Positions 33,704 through 45,143 of a DNA stretch of 64,000 bases are shown here, piece after piece. Source of the DNA: Fennellomyces sp. T-0311 (Eukaryota; Mucoromycota; Mucoromycetes; Mucorales; Lichtheimiaceae). The notes under the pieces were generated by a model. The model did not search any database. It was given only the letters and a program-made list of their open reading frames with translations, and was not told where the DNA came from. The stretch covers positions 243,320 to 307,319 of the forward strand of contig JALLLT010000048.1 in NCBI GenBank assembly GCA_025266875.1, read 5' to 3'. The position numbers and the translations under genes were made by a program. Numbering within the stretch: position 1 is the first letter of the stretch; the number at the start of each line of letters is the position of its first letter.

Positions 33704-35680
33704 ATGACAAACACCTTCACCACAGACAACCCGGCCGCCGATCACCCGGGCACGAGCAGCGCCAGCTCCGTCACCGCAAGCGTGGACGAGTACAGAAAGG
33801 ATATCAAAGGTACGTTGAACCGGGGATTGGGAAAAGCCATCGGTATTTTCGCTGGCGTGCTTACAAAGATGAAGTCAAAGTGTTTTACACGTTTCAGGGT
33901 ATCGACTCGACATGTCTGTGTAGCTTTTCATTAGGCATTGACCAGAGCAGTGATGCCGAATACGTGCCGGTTTCACTAAAAGATTGCTTGATGGCACTGT
34001 GTGCTTCGTGGTAAAAAGAAAAGAAACACTGAAACGCGGGGCATTGTTCTTTTGGATACTTAGCTTGCTTCTTTTTTCTACATGGCCTCTAGCCCGGACA
34101 TGCTCCTATATCCCGACGCCGATTGTGCGGTGTACAGCGCGAACTTTCAGGAGACGCCGTCGTCGTCGTCCGGTACGGTCTGGGAGGGCCACGGGCTCTT
34201 GTCATGGCTGCTCGACGGAGACAACTCAGTCCATGTCAACGGCAAATACGTTGACAGCAGCCATCTGGAGGTGGTGCTCCAATTACATCCTGTGCGTATT
34301 TCAATTTCTTACCCAACCGATCCACCCCCACGTTTCGTGTTGTCGTGTTCAATGATGATAACTTACCTCCCCGCTTTTTTTTCTCGTGCATATCCATATC
34401 ACGCGCTCCATCCCCTTGTATAGACCCATCGCATTTCGAAATCGGAATACTACCACACGTTGGTGCATCGGCGTGGACCGCAGATCACCACACCGTCCTC
34501 ACCCTTACCGGATCCCGTCCGGCGTGTCATTTCGCTGCCGTCGATGCATCCTCCCATGTCTGAGCCGCCCCTTTCGTCGGCTCCCGCCATCACTCCCGCC
34601 CCTTACCGTTACGACGATGTCAGGCTCTTGCCCCCCATTGGCCGTCTGTCGCCTCCTGACGAGGACACCAAAGGGTCCTTCTTTGCTCCCATTGACCGAA
34701 AAAGCCCGGAGGAGCCAGATTACAAGAAACGCAAGCTATCTCCACCTACCTCGTCCTCGCCCAGCTTGTCCTTGCCACCGCCACAAGCGCTGCTGGATTT
34801 GCGAAATGACCAACAGCAGCAGCAGCAGCAGCAGACGCATCAGCCGACTCCACAGCGGTACTACTATGACGCCACGGCTTCGTCATCCACCCACCCACCG
34901 CCACCTCCACCGCCGCAGCAGACCATGCGGATGCCAACCCAACACACTGCTGTCGGCCGGAGAAAGAAACGTGACACCAAGCCGCCCAACGTGAATGACG
35001 TTCGCACATTTGTGCAGGTCGAAAAGGATGAACATGGCAACTATCGGCTGCCCGTCGAGATTGATTCCTGGACTGTCCTGAGTCTGGGCGATGTGGTATT
35101 CGACCGGCCTGCGTTCCACAACCAGCGATACATCTACCCCGTTGGCTACAAAGTGAAAAAGTAATAAGAAGGAAATGAAAAGAGAACGCGCTGGAATTAA
35201 GACGGAACATTATTTTTATAGGTGGTACAGAAGTATGGTTGACCCGCGCAGTGACACACAGTACACTTGTGAAATTCTGGACGGCGGCCAAGAGCCTATC
35301 GTAAGCTTATGAACGGCTGGATAGCCACGGAGGAAAACTCATGCATTCCGTAGTTTCGATTGGAAGCGGACGACAATCCAGGCGAAGTCTACATGGGCCC
35401 TACACCCACCACGGTATGGACTATCGCCGTTCGACGCGCATTTGCCATCCGGAACATGGACTATGGCCACAATCCAGTGGGTCCAGACTTTTTCGGCCTG
35501 CGTAAAAACACGATTGCCAAAATGATCCAAGACTTGCCCAACGCCGACAAGTGCAAAAACTATATCTGGCAGACGTTCAAGATCGGCAGCACCGGTAGAA
35601 CTTCCCGCGGCAAGATCTATCGACCCGAGGATGTGTCGTCTGACGCCAGCAGCAGTGGTAAACGCGCTCCATCCACGTAA
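33704..35680 (+). CDS. FY-rich (FYRN-FYRC) domain nuclear protein
   Basis: Model: exons 33704-33809, 33869-33898, 33935-34010, 34093-34291, 34424-35160, 35222-35300, 35354-35680; 517 aa. Residues about 365-460 form the FYRN/FYRC pair typical of chromatin proteins: DVVFDRPAFHNQRYIYPVGY, KWYRSMVDPRS, CEILDGG, VWTIAVRRA. A basic segment GRRKKRDTK just before it is a likely nuclear signal. The middle is Pro/Ser-rich with a CAG-encoded poly-Gln run (34812-34833) and poly-Pro. The N-terminal about 110 residues (SLKDCLMALC, VWEGHGLLSWLLDG) are not recognised. The 30-nt exon 33869-33898 is optional: skipping it keeps frame. Binding partner unknown; likely a histone-modifying complex subunit. Confidence 0.78.
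34812..34833 (+). repeat. CAG repeat coding poly-Gln
   Basis: Near-perfect CAG iteration inside the FYR-domain gene coding eight Gln. Such repeats vary in length between strains. Confidence 0.7.
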
Positions 35681-36015
35681 AAAAAATTGTGAATACTTCT
35701 TTTTATAACTCTCTCTACTATGGTTGGTTGTTTCTTTCCTTTCTTTCCACACCGTCGTTCTTCTGGTCGTCCTATACTCTATGTTCTTCTTTCTTATAGC
35801 TTAAAAATTAAACCCTCTTAATCACTGTCCCCCCATCCTTCCTCCCCCTTGTGTAATGGATATATTGTTATTTTTCAACGCTTGCTATGATCCTAATATA
35901 CATATAAAACTTCATAGGCGTCGCTATGATCCAATTAACTAAATATGATTGGTAGAGGTGTCTGCATAAAAATTACCCCCGCGCAACATTTTTGATGTCA
36001 CTCTTTCTTTCGATC
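35681..36015. promoter_or_regulatory. Spacer with promoter of BRI3-like gene
   Basis: 335 bp. A TATA-like string ATACATATAAAAC lies near 35899, about 110 bp upstream of the chosen ATG. An earlier in-frame ATG at 35995 would add seven residues. Confidence 0.4.
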
Positions 36016-36500
36016 ATGCAGGAAAAGGATATCCCTCCGCCGCCGTACCATTATCAAAACAACAACGGGTATGCGGGCCCACCACCAATCCAGCAGATCC
36101 AACCGCCGCCACCGCAGCAACAGACGTCATCTAGTGACTATCCTGGCGTAGTAGGCGCAACCCCAGCTTGTCAGCGAGGCGTCCAAGGCTACGACGCATA
36201 TGGTCAGCCCATCCGTCCACCATTTATGGAGCAGCGTCATCAAATTGAACAGTCCTTGGGACCCACATGTCCGCAAGGTGGATACCACGAATTGCGAATG
36301 CACTATACCAATACAACCTTACTATTTGCTATTCTCATTCTACCGTACTTGTGTGGTTGGCGGGGAAAACGAGAGGTAAAGCGAGAAAAGGAACGCTATA
36401 CGCTATACAAAGAAACTGATATATTGTAAAAAAAAAGTGTGTATGCAAACGATGCGGTCAAAAGTTTCCCAACATTGTCCTTCCAGAACCCTATAACTGA
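36016..36500 (+). CDS. BRI3-like small membrane protein
   Basis: Model: exons 36016-36375 and 36438-36500; 140 aa. The N-terminal half is Pro/Gln/Tyr-rich with PPPPY near the start, as in animal brain protein I3 (BRI3), which has PPAY. Next comes CPQGGYHELRMHYTN, a hydrophobic helix (TTLLFAILILPYLCGW), and after the intron a Cys-rich end, CVCKRCGQKFP, like the BRI3 ending RRCPNCGATF. BRI3 family members are lysosomal/endosomal membrane proteins of unclear role. Joining exon 2 is what reveals the family; the unspliced frame runs into a meaningless basic tail. Confidence 0.72.
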
Positions 36501-36522
36501 AAAAAAAAGGAATAAAATAAAT

Positions 36523-37514
36523 TTACTGCAAGAGCCAACGAGACTCCTCTTCGTCGGCAGTGACGACCATTACTTGCGGAGTGTCATCCTTTGCTTGCAT
36601 GGCACGCACTTTCTGCATGGTCACGCGATGTAGCCAGACTGCCAAGGCAACCAAAATCAGGAATCCAATGGCTAGTGTAATCAGCGTCACACGGTGCGCC
36701 GAAGGTGGCAAATCGGGATCGGATAGACTTGCCAGCTGCGACCCGAACCATACTTCAAGCGCAACTTTCCATGACGCAAGGAAAGACGATAGCATGTATT
36801 TTCTTGTCGATAACGTCGGTAACATGGACAAGACCGTATTCGTCACCTCCCATGGAATCGGGGTGATGCGAATCAGCACAAGCATCTAGTCCTTGGCTTT
36901 TAATAACCAACTGCACTTCCCGATCGTGAAAAAAACTTACACCGAATCCACCTTCTTGAATGGCTTCTTGGATTGCTTGATACTTTAGCTGTTTATCTGG
37001 AGAAAGGCGTATGAAACGCGCAAAATTGAAATGACGGATCAAACTATAAAGGGGGTACTTGAGCCTCTTGGTTTCAAAATAATCTACTTTATCCGCACAT
37101 ACCCAAAACACACCATTGAACCGAGCCATGCACCTACAAGGTAAAATAGAATTCGAATTTTCTTCCTTGCCCATGAAAAAATAAGCAGTTGCTTACCGAT
37201 TACAGCAGGTGCGATACCGGCAGGGAAACCGTAGACGAAACCACATAATGTCGAGGCAAAGGTAAAACCAAGTAACGGGGGTATCGATGTTGCCATGACA
37301 CATGCTGCTAATACGAACATCCCCCATGGTGATGCTCGTAATTTAATTGCGACCGACTGCACAACTATTCAATTTAAAAACCCCATTAGTGCCTTTGGTT
37401 CTCTAATAAAAAGAATTACTTGCATTCCATCAATGGTTCACGGTACCATTGGTATACAGCCCCAAGGGCGATGATCAGTAGAACAACCGCGATTAGGCGT
37501 TTTCGAAACCTCAT
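36523..37514 (-). CDS. TVP38: TVP38/TMEM64-family Golgi membrane protein
   Basis: Model: exons 37514-37424, 37364-37197, 37133-37103, 37043-36941, 36885-36523; 251 aa. VTT-domain (SNARE-associated Golgi / DedA superfamily) protein, a presumed lipid scramblase of Golgi membranes. Signs: IPPLLGFTFASTLCGFVYG, GAWLGSMVCF, GFGMLVLIRITPIPWEV, LSMLPTLSTRKYMLSS and a final helix ITLAIGFLILVALAVWL. Intron 1 has no in-phase GT donor giving this protein; a GCAAGT donor (37423) paired with TAG does, giving REPLMEFVQSVAIKL. A GTGAAC donor 12 nt earlier is the alternative. Convergent with the BRI3-like gene, 22 bp apart. Confidence 0.8.
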
Positions 37515-39730
37515 TGGAAAAGGAAGAGCGAGAAAAAAAAGGCACGCCGCGAGGGAAATAGGCTGTTTCGGGTTACAGCATGATAATTTTGATCCCGCTA
37601 CTTTTCTCTGACACGGATGATGCCTGTGGCAACCGGATCAATCGTCGTTACGCAACAATTTTACCAAGGTTAAATACAACATCTTCGTTGGCATTTTATA
37701 TCATTACACGCGATGCTGCTTCAATATATGAAAGTACTAGAGAGCTGTATTATCATTTGTTATTGTCACATTCACCATATTGTTTCGTTCTATGGGAACG
37801 GTCAGATAGGATCCTACAGTTTCATACATTTTGCCAGTTGAAATCGAATTACAGGATATCAGTCGTTTAAGCTTTGCGACGACACATGTTCGATATCTGC
37901 AGGGGCAACATACAAGACACATTGGAGCTTGAGTTTCAAAATGCTCCGGATTGTAAATCGTTGGGTCTTACGTACCCATTAATCACCATCTAGATGAACT
38001 GTAACAGCCGCTGTGTCTACATATCAGCTGTTATGATGACACATGATAATGATTGTCAGTGAAAAGTTGACATTACATTGATATGAGCGTGTGACTAATT
38101 GGATGCCTCGTTGACTATAAAATAAAAATTATACTATACGTAAGAGCATGATTTGTTTTACCATAAATACATGCACATGTATTGTTAACTAGAACACTCC
38201 GTCGAAAATCAGATGCATGCTTATAGTTATTAGTGTTTGTGAGGCATATTGTTCCAGCGGTTTGTCTATTTTGGTCATTGAATAAAGCTGCCACCATATT
38301 TACCTCGTTGACCAGAATATATTACAATGACTCTTTTTAGGTGATTAGCCATCATTTTGATATGCCAAGACGATCAATAGATTAAGCTGGATTAGACATT
38401 TACCCTGTATATAGCCAGGCTTCTTTCATGCAAGCCGAATTCCTATTTTGCGGTGATTACGGTGACGATCCTAAAGCCATGTTTATGCGCTTATGTCAAT
38501 GTTAAGAAAGAAGAATATGGAGATGGAAGAAGTTAAAGTAGACACATTAATCATCAACCATAGCGTTCCCTGCGTAGGTCCATATGAAGAAAAAAGCTTT
38601 CCATCATCATTATTGTACTTTTGTATGCACGTCACGGTTATTATTAAAGTTAATTCGAATCCATACGCTAGAAAGAACCATATGTGTTGAAGAAACTTAT
38701 CTACATCAAACGCGCTGATTTGTTTTCTTAAAAAAAAAACTCGCTCAAATGATTCACTACTCTCAATGCATACGTATGCAAAATCGAATAGATTTCGCCG
38801 TTTATGGGTGTGCCAGATAATTAGGTAACGTTATGCCCCGTTGCTTTGCCTCAAGGCGTTGGTTCCTTTTGGGCAATACAAAGAGCTGCTACGTTTCTGT
38901 ACACTAATTGCTTATGCATATAGCGATGTGTCAGCGTATGTCGCATTTGAAGTGATTTGTATCCGTTTTCTGCTTGTTAAGCGAATGGTACGGAACTTTT
39001 GGAGTGACAGTGTTGATGAAACGATCTCAACAGAAAAGTACATCATTGTTGATCTTATAAGCATCATTTTTCCACGCGTCACATTACAGAACCCCTTTGG
39101 TTATACCAAGGCCCCATTGGTCGTTCTTCGTTAGATTGCCCGACAAAATACCCCCTTCCTTCCTCGCTGATGTACTGCTGAATACAGCCCTGCAAGTTCA
39201 AGTGGGCTAGCGGCTTTAGCATGCGTGAATGAGGTGGTCAGATTCCTACCCGGGTTCCATGTAAGTATCCTCCTTACGTATCTGTGATGAAATATTTCAT
39301 TGACCTTTCGTTAGACAATTCGACAAGACAAGGCTTCTCCTGGCCTTGTTATTGAAGCCATAATCACCGCTCGCTTTCACAGAAGATAATATTCTGCGAA
39401 ATATAATGTGGTTCACGACCTCCAGGATTGTATCATACCGACAGTTTACTAATACGCATCCACAACTTATAATCCTTTGGTTTATAGGACTATTGGCCAG
39501 ACTTCACCTGCTGGAGATTGCGGGTTAGTGAGGGGAGCTTGTATCTGCCGACTACATGTCATTTATAGACCATCATAAGTTGCCTTAAATTATGACACTA
39601 GGGTTAGCGCGTTTTGTTTTTCTTAAAGTCACCACAATATCTTTTCTGCCCGCAGATGCAATTCAAGAACATGCGTTGCCCAGCATACAATCGTTAGTAT
39701 TTCTGTATACAAATGAGAAGAGTGACATCC
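37515..39730. other. AT-rich intergenic island
   Basis: 2.2 kb, no supported gene. Frames of 60-97 codons on both strands are unrelated to anything I recognise and lack splice partners. Confidence 0.4.
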
Positions 39731-40312
39731 CTAGGTTTCTTGGATAAAAAAAACGGTGCCATGTCTATCTATCTCCACATGAAGTAGAAAGAGTAATAGT
39801 CTGAACAATCTGGTAACAGATTGAAATAGAGGATAAAGAACCTCTATGATAACAAATATTGTCGCATTAACTGAGGCGATTGGTCTATTTGCATTAATAT
39901 GATTGTCGAACCTCTTGGCAAAAGTCGAACCAAATTCAAATACCTCGCTGCGATCGCATAGGCCGCGAATACTCATCACCAAGAAGCTGTGCGATGAAAC
40001 TATCAATATCTTTACGGGAATATACATTGCGTTCTTGAGCACGCCGCTAGATGAGAAAATTGTTTTCGACTCAAGTAAATAAGTATAAGTTCCTGTATGT
40101 TTTAGAAGTTTGATTTTGCTGCTGTGTACATATGACTGATACTGTCTTGTTACTATGTACAGGTATTCCAGGATGACATGTTTGACTAACAGTTGAGTTG
40201 CAAGGATGGAAATAGAGTAACCTTCTTTGGTTATTTTCTTGTATGTGAGCATAAGGTGATATTGGATGACTTCCAAAACGTTTATACAGAATAAATAGAT
40301 GGGGTGATACAA
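39731..40312 (-). CDS. Hypothetical 193-aa reading frame
   Basis: The longest uninterrupted frame in this AT-rich island: 193 codons from ATG 40312 to the stop at 39731. Contains FGSTFAKRFDNHINANRP and SKTIFSSSGVLKNAMYIPVK, hydrophobic in the last third. No family recognised. Its first codons overlap the left 25-bp inverted repeat, so it could belong to a repetitive element or be a relic. Confidence 0.3.
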   Translation of the reverse strand: MYHPIYLFCINVLEVIQYHLMLTYKKITKEGYSISILATQLLVKHVILEYLYIVTRQYQSYVHSSKIKLLKHTGTYTYLLESKTIFSSSGVLKNAMYIPVKILIVSSHSFLVMSIRGLCDRSEVFEFGSTFAKRFDNHINANRPIASVNATIFVIIEVLYPLFQSVTRLFRLLLFLLHVEIDRHGTVFFIQET

Positions 40313-40915
40313 AGTAGAATAAAGTTTATTCGCTTTCTATTTCCAAGAAGACTTCCAAAACTCGGTTTATCCATGATAGACGTACTTCTTTAGTTTCCTC
40401 TATTTCTTTCTCTCCAAACACCATAAAATACAGTGCGTATCTGGCTGATACCAACCTCAGGCACACAGAAATTGTGTGATTTGAACAATACATGCAAGAT
40501 TTGTCTATGATGATGCTCATCGGATGTCAACATCTTTTTTTACAGAAGACGTAGATCCATACGATGATGCAGGATGTGCACAGGATGGTGAGAGGCATGG
40601 ACAGCACTCTCTGCATCCAGCTGGAGGAGATCCGGAGCAGATTGGCCGAATTAGAGCGCAAGATGGAAGCCAAGGTCGGAAATCAATAAATGGCAAAAGT
40701 TTATTGAGGGGGGTCAGAGGGGGTCAATAGACCGTCGGGTATATCCAAGTTTATCGCGGATAAACACTAAGTAAAAAAAAGTTATCCCCGTCCCCCCAAT
40801 GCTGTTTATCGAGGGGTGATTAAGGTTTATCCATCGTCGAATTAGGAAATCCGTGTAACAATTCTCGTTTATTTTATTTTATCACGCAGTGTATAAACGT
40901 TTTGGAAGTCATCCA
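40263..40915. mobile_element. 653-bp element bounded by 25-bp perfect inverted repeats
   Basis: 40263-40287 (starting TGGATGACTTCC) is the exact reverse complement of 40891-40915. Inside, GACTTCCAAAAC recurs at 40350-40361 and GTTTATC occurs at 40365, 40749, 40804 and 40825, one copy in a perfect palindrome GTTTATC-GCG-GATAAAC (40749-40765). No target-site duplication is obvious. It holds a coiled-coil-like frame. This looks like a small non-autonomous DNA element or the paired ends of one, but no transposase is present and copy number is unknown. Confidence 0.45.
40564..40689 (+). pseudogene. Short coiled-coil frame, perhaps an exon remnant
   Basis: 41 codons from ATG 40564 to TAA with heptad-like spacing of Leu/Ile (LEEIRSRLAELERKMEAK). 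The preceding sequence has a poly-T/ACAG acceptor at about 40541. Base composition is GC-richer than the surroundings, suggesting a captured gene piece inside the inverted-repeat element. Identity unknown. Confidence 0.25.
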
Positions 40916-40998
40916 TTGTCAACAGGAAAGCATCCATATGACTGTTAGTGCGTGGTTATTTAACTGAACTTCCTCTCTTTGTACCACCACACTTTAGT

Positions 40999-42470
40999 AT
41001 GGCAGGAACTATCCAACCCAAGGAATCCCGTAAGATCGCGATGCCTGCTCCTCCTGAAAGTATAATTCCATTGTTAACTTGAAATATTTATGACTACAGA
41101 ATGGGGCACGCACACGGTGCAGAAAACAATCACGGAGCAATATGATCTGATTCAGAGCTCGCTACGCGCATTAGATCGTTCACAGATCAAGGTTAGAAGC
41201 AAGAATCCGGTTGCTTTGATTAAGTAGCTTATGTTCACCTCAAGCTCATTAACAGATAAGACCGGGCGTCTCATCACTGGATGCAGACCATGTCGCAATT
41301 AGCGCTGGTTCCATTGATTGCCTCGACTCAGAACAAGTTGCTGGGTGGAGCGTCGTTTGGGGCAACAAGCGTCTCCCAGTATCAGGCAGTTGTCACAGTC
41401 ATACACATTACCCGGATTTTTACTATGAATTTATGGTCAGTAGCAAAGTCCTACTATGAGAAAAGTTGGCTTAATACTAGTTTATTCACAGGCCCTTAGG
41501 GAAGCCATGCGCGCCACTCCCAACGATCAATCGATCATTCTGATCGCTAATACCATGATTTTGGTGAACTGTAGGCTACAAACTGACCGGGAAGTTCTCT
41601 TCGGTGCATATGAACTAATGTTGGATGGATTTAGACATGAAGCACAAAAGAGTGGTCGTAAAGGGGGAGGACGTCGTCGGTGAGAAGTATCAAATGTTGG
41701 AACCATTGATCATCGAAATTGAGCATATGATCAAAAGCCGAACAGGCAAAGTCTCCGCTGTTATGGTAATTGTGCTGTACATTGTTGACTTTGAGGCATT
41801 AATTATCCGCATTTAAGGTCCATGAAGATTTGTCTTGGCTTATGCAGCTGAAGGATTCCGCAGCAGCGATCGCTCTTGCTGAACAACAAAGTCTAAGGTA
41901 TCCTATATATAAGTATATCTATCTGACCGTTCCTTATATAAGATGAGTAGATGGAGTATGTCGAACACCGCCAGCAGAAATGTCACCTCCGATGACAATA
42001 TTACAGCGAACAGCACCGATGACAACAGCAGAACGGATAGCAAGAGCGATGGAAAACGCGCTAAAAGGAGGCATAGAACGCGACCGCTATTTAAGGAAGC
42101 TCACCCCAATCCACAGTTTATCACATCAGAACCTCCCACAATACATCGTGCTGATGAACACCAACTCCCATTTATCCAAGTACCCAGACGCCGCCGCCGC
42201 AAGACTTCGACACAGCTCCCTGAGAAAGCTAAAAAGGTGGAGCGTCACTCACAAACAGTGATGCTTGATCGGGTAGGAGAAGGACCATCTGTGGCGACGT
42301 TTGGAGGCAGTCCTGCCTCAACAACAGAGGCGGATGACAGTAGCCGAAAAAGGCAAGCAGAGTACGTGGTACCCATGGAATTCGAGACCCACAAGAAACA
42401 AAAAGGAGATGCACTGGCATCAGACACAGATGGCAGGGATGTACACGAAGGTGCTTTGGAACATCTTTGA
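40999..42470 (+). CDS. RNase H-fold protein with degenerate active site
   Basis: Model: exons 40999-41059, 41100-41191, 41256-41435, 41492-41570, 41635-41765, 41818-41897, 41951-42470; 380 aa; all phases agree. Residues about 50-200 follow the RNase HI layout: HVAISAGSIDC, AGWSVVWGNKRL, YYEFMALREAM, IILIANTMILVNYM, a helix EKYQMLEPLIIEIEHM, then VSAVMVHEDLSWLMQLKDSA. In active enzymes the acids lie in TDGS, the E of ELxA, TDS and the ADxLA helix; here TDGS is SAGS, TDS is ANT and the last Asp seems lost, only Glu remains. The 175-residue tail is basic and disordered with PRRRRRK. So a non-catalytic nucleic-acid-binding role is likely. Origin from a retroelement RNase H or a host copy is open. 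Confidence 0.6.
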
Positions 42471-43469
42471 TGGAGCGGATGGGGTAACACTTGACACACT
42501 TTCTCAGCTGAATGTTCAGTGATGCTTTCCTCCGTTTCATGGATACTTGAATCTGCTTCCCGTGATCATTCTATTCCAATCTGTAATATCTTTGCATTTG
42601 CGCGCGCTTACGATATAAAAGCACATACACCATCATGCTATTCCGATGGAGTTTTTCGAATACAAAATAAAGGGTCGTTTCTATACAGTCTCTGTGGATA
42701 TAATCTCTTCAACGTTCTCTGCGCCACATTTTGGATCCGAAATCTGTATTTGGAGAAGAGGGCAGGCGGTACGTTTAAAAAGCATGGGTTCGCATCGTGT
42801 GATGGTTTATCATGAATTTAAAATAAACCTGTTTGATCTAAAGAAAGTTAATAGTATTTGGATCAACATGCAGCCAATATGCACCTTCTTGCTATAATAA
42901 GACTCCTTTGTGTTAATAGCACCTTTGCTATCACGGTCTGGAGGCAGCGAGAGAGCAACTTCCAGATAGCACTTCACACGCACATGTGCACATTTTTTTC
43001 ACGAAACTACATACGTTGGTTGTAAGTATAGAAAATGACAAGCGGCCTCCGAGCTGACCTAATTTTCATCTATGTGTAACCGAGTGCCTTGAGAAAAAAG
43101 CAGCATGTTCCCAGCGGGTTTCACCTCATGTGATCCCACATTTTTTCCAACGGATTCGGGGTAACAATACCGCGATTTACAGTGTCTGTCATTCTTTGCA
43201 TCATTGGATACGAGCTATTCTAAGGCACAAACAGTAATAAGCAAATGGCTTATATGGTTCCACAAAAGTCATCCCGTGACAGGGCTTTATTGGGAGTGGG
43301 GAGCCTCAATGGCAGACATAAAGAATATATCCGGTATAAGAGGGGGGTGAAAAAATAGAGAGAAATACTAAAGTACGAAGAATAATACTAGTTGTAGCGT
43401 TACAGGACGATGCATACAAATGATATAAAAATAAATGAAATGGAGGGAAAAAGTAAAAGATCAAAGAAA
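42471..43469. other. Intergenic, 1 kb, convergent spacer
   Basis: Between the RNase H-like gene and the UNC-93-type gene on the opposite strand. Two overlapping frames of 83-98 codons (42519-42897) have no family resemblance. Otherwise AT-rich. Confidence 0.4.
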
Positions 43470-45030
43470 TTAAGCAGTTTCTTCTTGCTTCTTCTCGTCG
43501 GTCACCTCATAAGCCGTCTTTTCGGGTCCGACAAAGTCTTCTTCAGTGATATTGGTTTCATTGATCTTGCTGGCGACGAGGATGATAAGAGGGAACGAAA
43601 CAAAGAGAAGAAGCCAGCTGATAAGGCAGGCCCAGCGGAGACGGACGCTTCCGGTATCGATACCGAAAGCGCAGGCAGCACCAGCAGACTGCACAGCCTT
43701 GTAGAAACCGGCATAGCGAGCGAGCATGGAGGGATCATTGGACATGGCGCCCATGAGCCAGTACATATAAGATTGATACATAGCATCAGTCATACCGTAA
43801 ATAAGGTACAACACGAATGGTCCACCGAAACCGGAGGAAGTCCAGTGCTTTGGTTCGTCAAAGTCATTCTCAAAAGTCAGCTGGAACGCGAAACCACCAC
43901 CCCAAACGCCCATCAACACGACAAACAGGACAGCGCCAGCAATAATACCGCGCATACGACGTGTGATACCTTGGTAGTCAAGGAACAAGCCGATCAGAAG
44001 CGAGCCGACGATCTGGAAGCCTGGTGACAAAGCAAAAGATAGAACGTCAAAAGAGTGCTATAAAATAGATTCGGAGGGCTTACCCCAGTACATTGTGCCG
44101 TTGAGGGCACGGGTGGCAGCGTCAAAGTAGACGGCATTCATGTGGAACTGGTACGAGTAGAACCAATTGGAGGCAAGGAAAGCGGGGATCTAAAATGGAT
44201 TGAAAATAGATTAAAACCAGCTGAATCCCCATACCGAGCAAAAAAATAATTTCGTACCAAAGCAAGCATTCGCCACTCCTTCCAGACATTAAGGACGCCT
44301 TTGAGTTCGTCGGACCAGTGGGTAGCCTTTGCAACGTCGACGCGAGTGCCATCCTTACGGACGATCTTGGATGGTGGCAGCATGGTGAGCGTCAAGAAAA
44401 TACCGAGAACCATAATGACCACAAAGGCGACATAAGTGCCGGTTTGGACCTTGCCGGCGGAATTGTTGAGGTTCATGCCAAGAGTGATCAGGGAGCCGAG
44501 AATACCACCAATGTTGAAAAGGCCCCAAAAGACAGCGACATACTTTCCCTTATTCTTTTCCTCTGGATACGACATCATCACGGCACCTTGGGCAGACCAC
44601 AACAGACCAGCACAGCAACCCAAAATGGCACCAGCCGCAATAACATAGCCTGAAACTTGCTTGGTGTCGTAAACCCACAAGGAGGAAGAATAGATCGCAT
44701 AACCGAAACTACCAATCTATAAAGATCGACAGCGAAGCAGACTTGTCAGTTTTCTACCTCATTCTTGTTTTTTGTCTTTTCCTGCGTTACCGTGAGAGTA
44801 AGACGAACACCAAGCTTGTTTGTGACCGAACCAGCGAAGAAACCGACAAGAGCAAATAAGGCGTACAGAACACTGTTTGCGGTGTTGGTGAGAGTGATGT
44901 CGGAGGCCATCAGACCACCAGCACCTAGACCGCTGAGGGCGTTGAACATGCCCGGGCAACATAGGCACACCAAACCTAAAAGGCAAACCTGTGCCAAAGG
45001 TGTAGCGTAGATGTCGTAAAGTTTACTCAT
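43470..45030 (-). CDS. UNC-93-type MFS transporter, copy A
   Basis: Model: exons 45030-44791, 44716-44258, 44189-44084, 44020-43470; 451 aa. A membrane protein of the UNC-93/DUF895 branch of the MFS, regulators or transporters of unknown substrate. Marks: CCPGMFNALSGLGAGG in the first helix, GSVTNKLGVR, GYVIAAGAILGCCAGLLWSA, MMSYPEEKNKGKYVAVFWGL, LGSLITLGMN and, later, YWLMGAMSNDPSMLARYAGF. Eleven to twelve helices. Intron positions and phases are identical to copy B at 51.3-52.9 kb, so the two arose by duplication. TATAA is at 45137-45143, 107 bp before the ATG. Confidence 0.9.
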
Positions 45031-45136
45031 CCAAGAAGAGATAAAGTGAAAAGAAGAGGGGGAGTAATTGGAGCAGGCGGGAAAAAAAAGTTAAAAAGCG
45101 ACGAGGCAAGAAATCAGCCCCTTCACTTCACACCCA

Positions 45137-45143
45137 TTATATA
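45137..45143 (-). promoter_or_regulatory. TATA box of UNC-93 copy A
   Basis: TATATAA on the minus strand, 107 bp upstream of the start codon at 45030. Confidence 0.45.

Noticed and set aside
34386..34994. 202-codon frame rich in Arg and Pro
   Set aside because: Overlaps the FYR-domain exon in another frame; composition is a by-product of Pro/Ser codons.
41281..41499. Alternative frame starting MQTMSQLALVPLIAS within the RNase H-like gene
   Set aside because: Needs a phase that no donor supplies; the other frame joins cleanly on both sides and gives the RNase H pattern.
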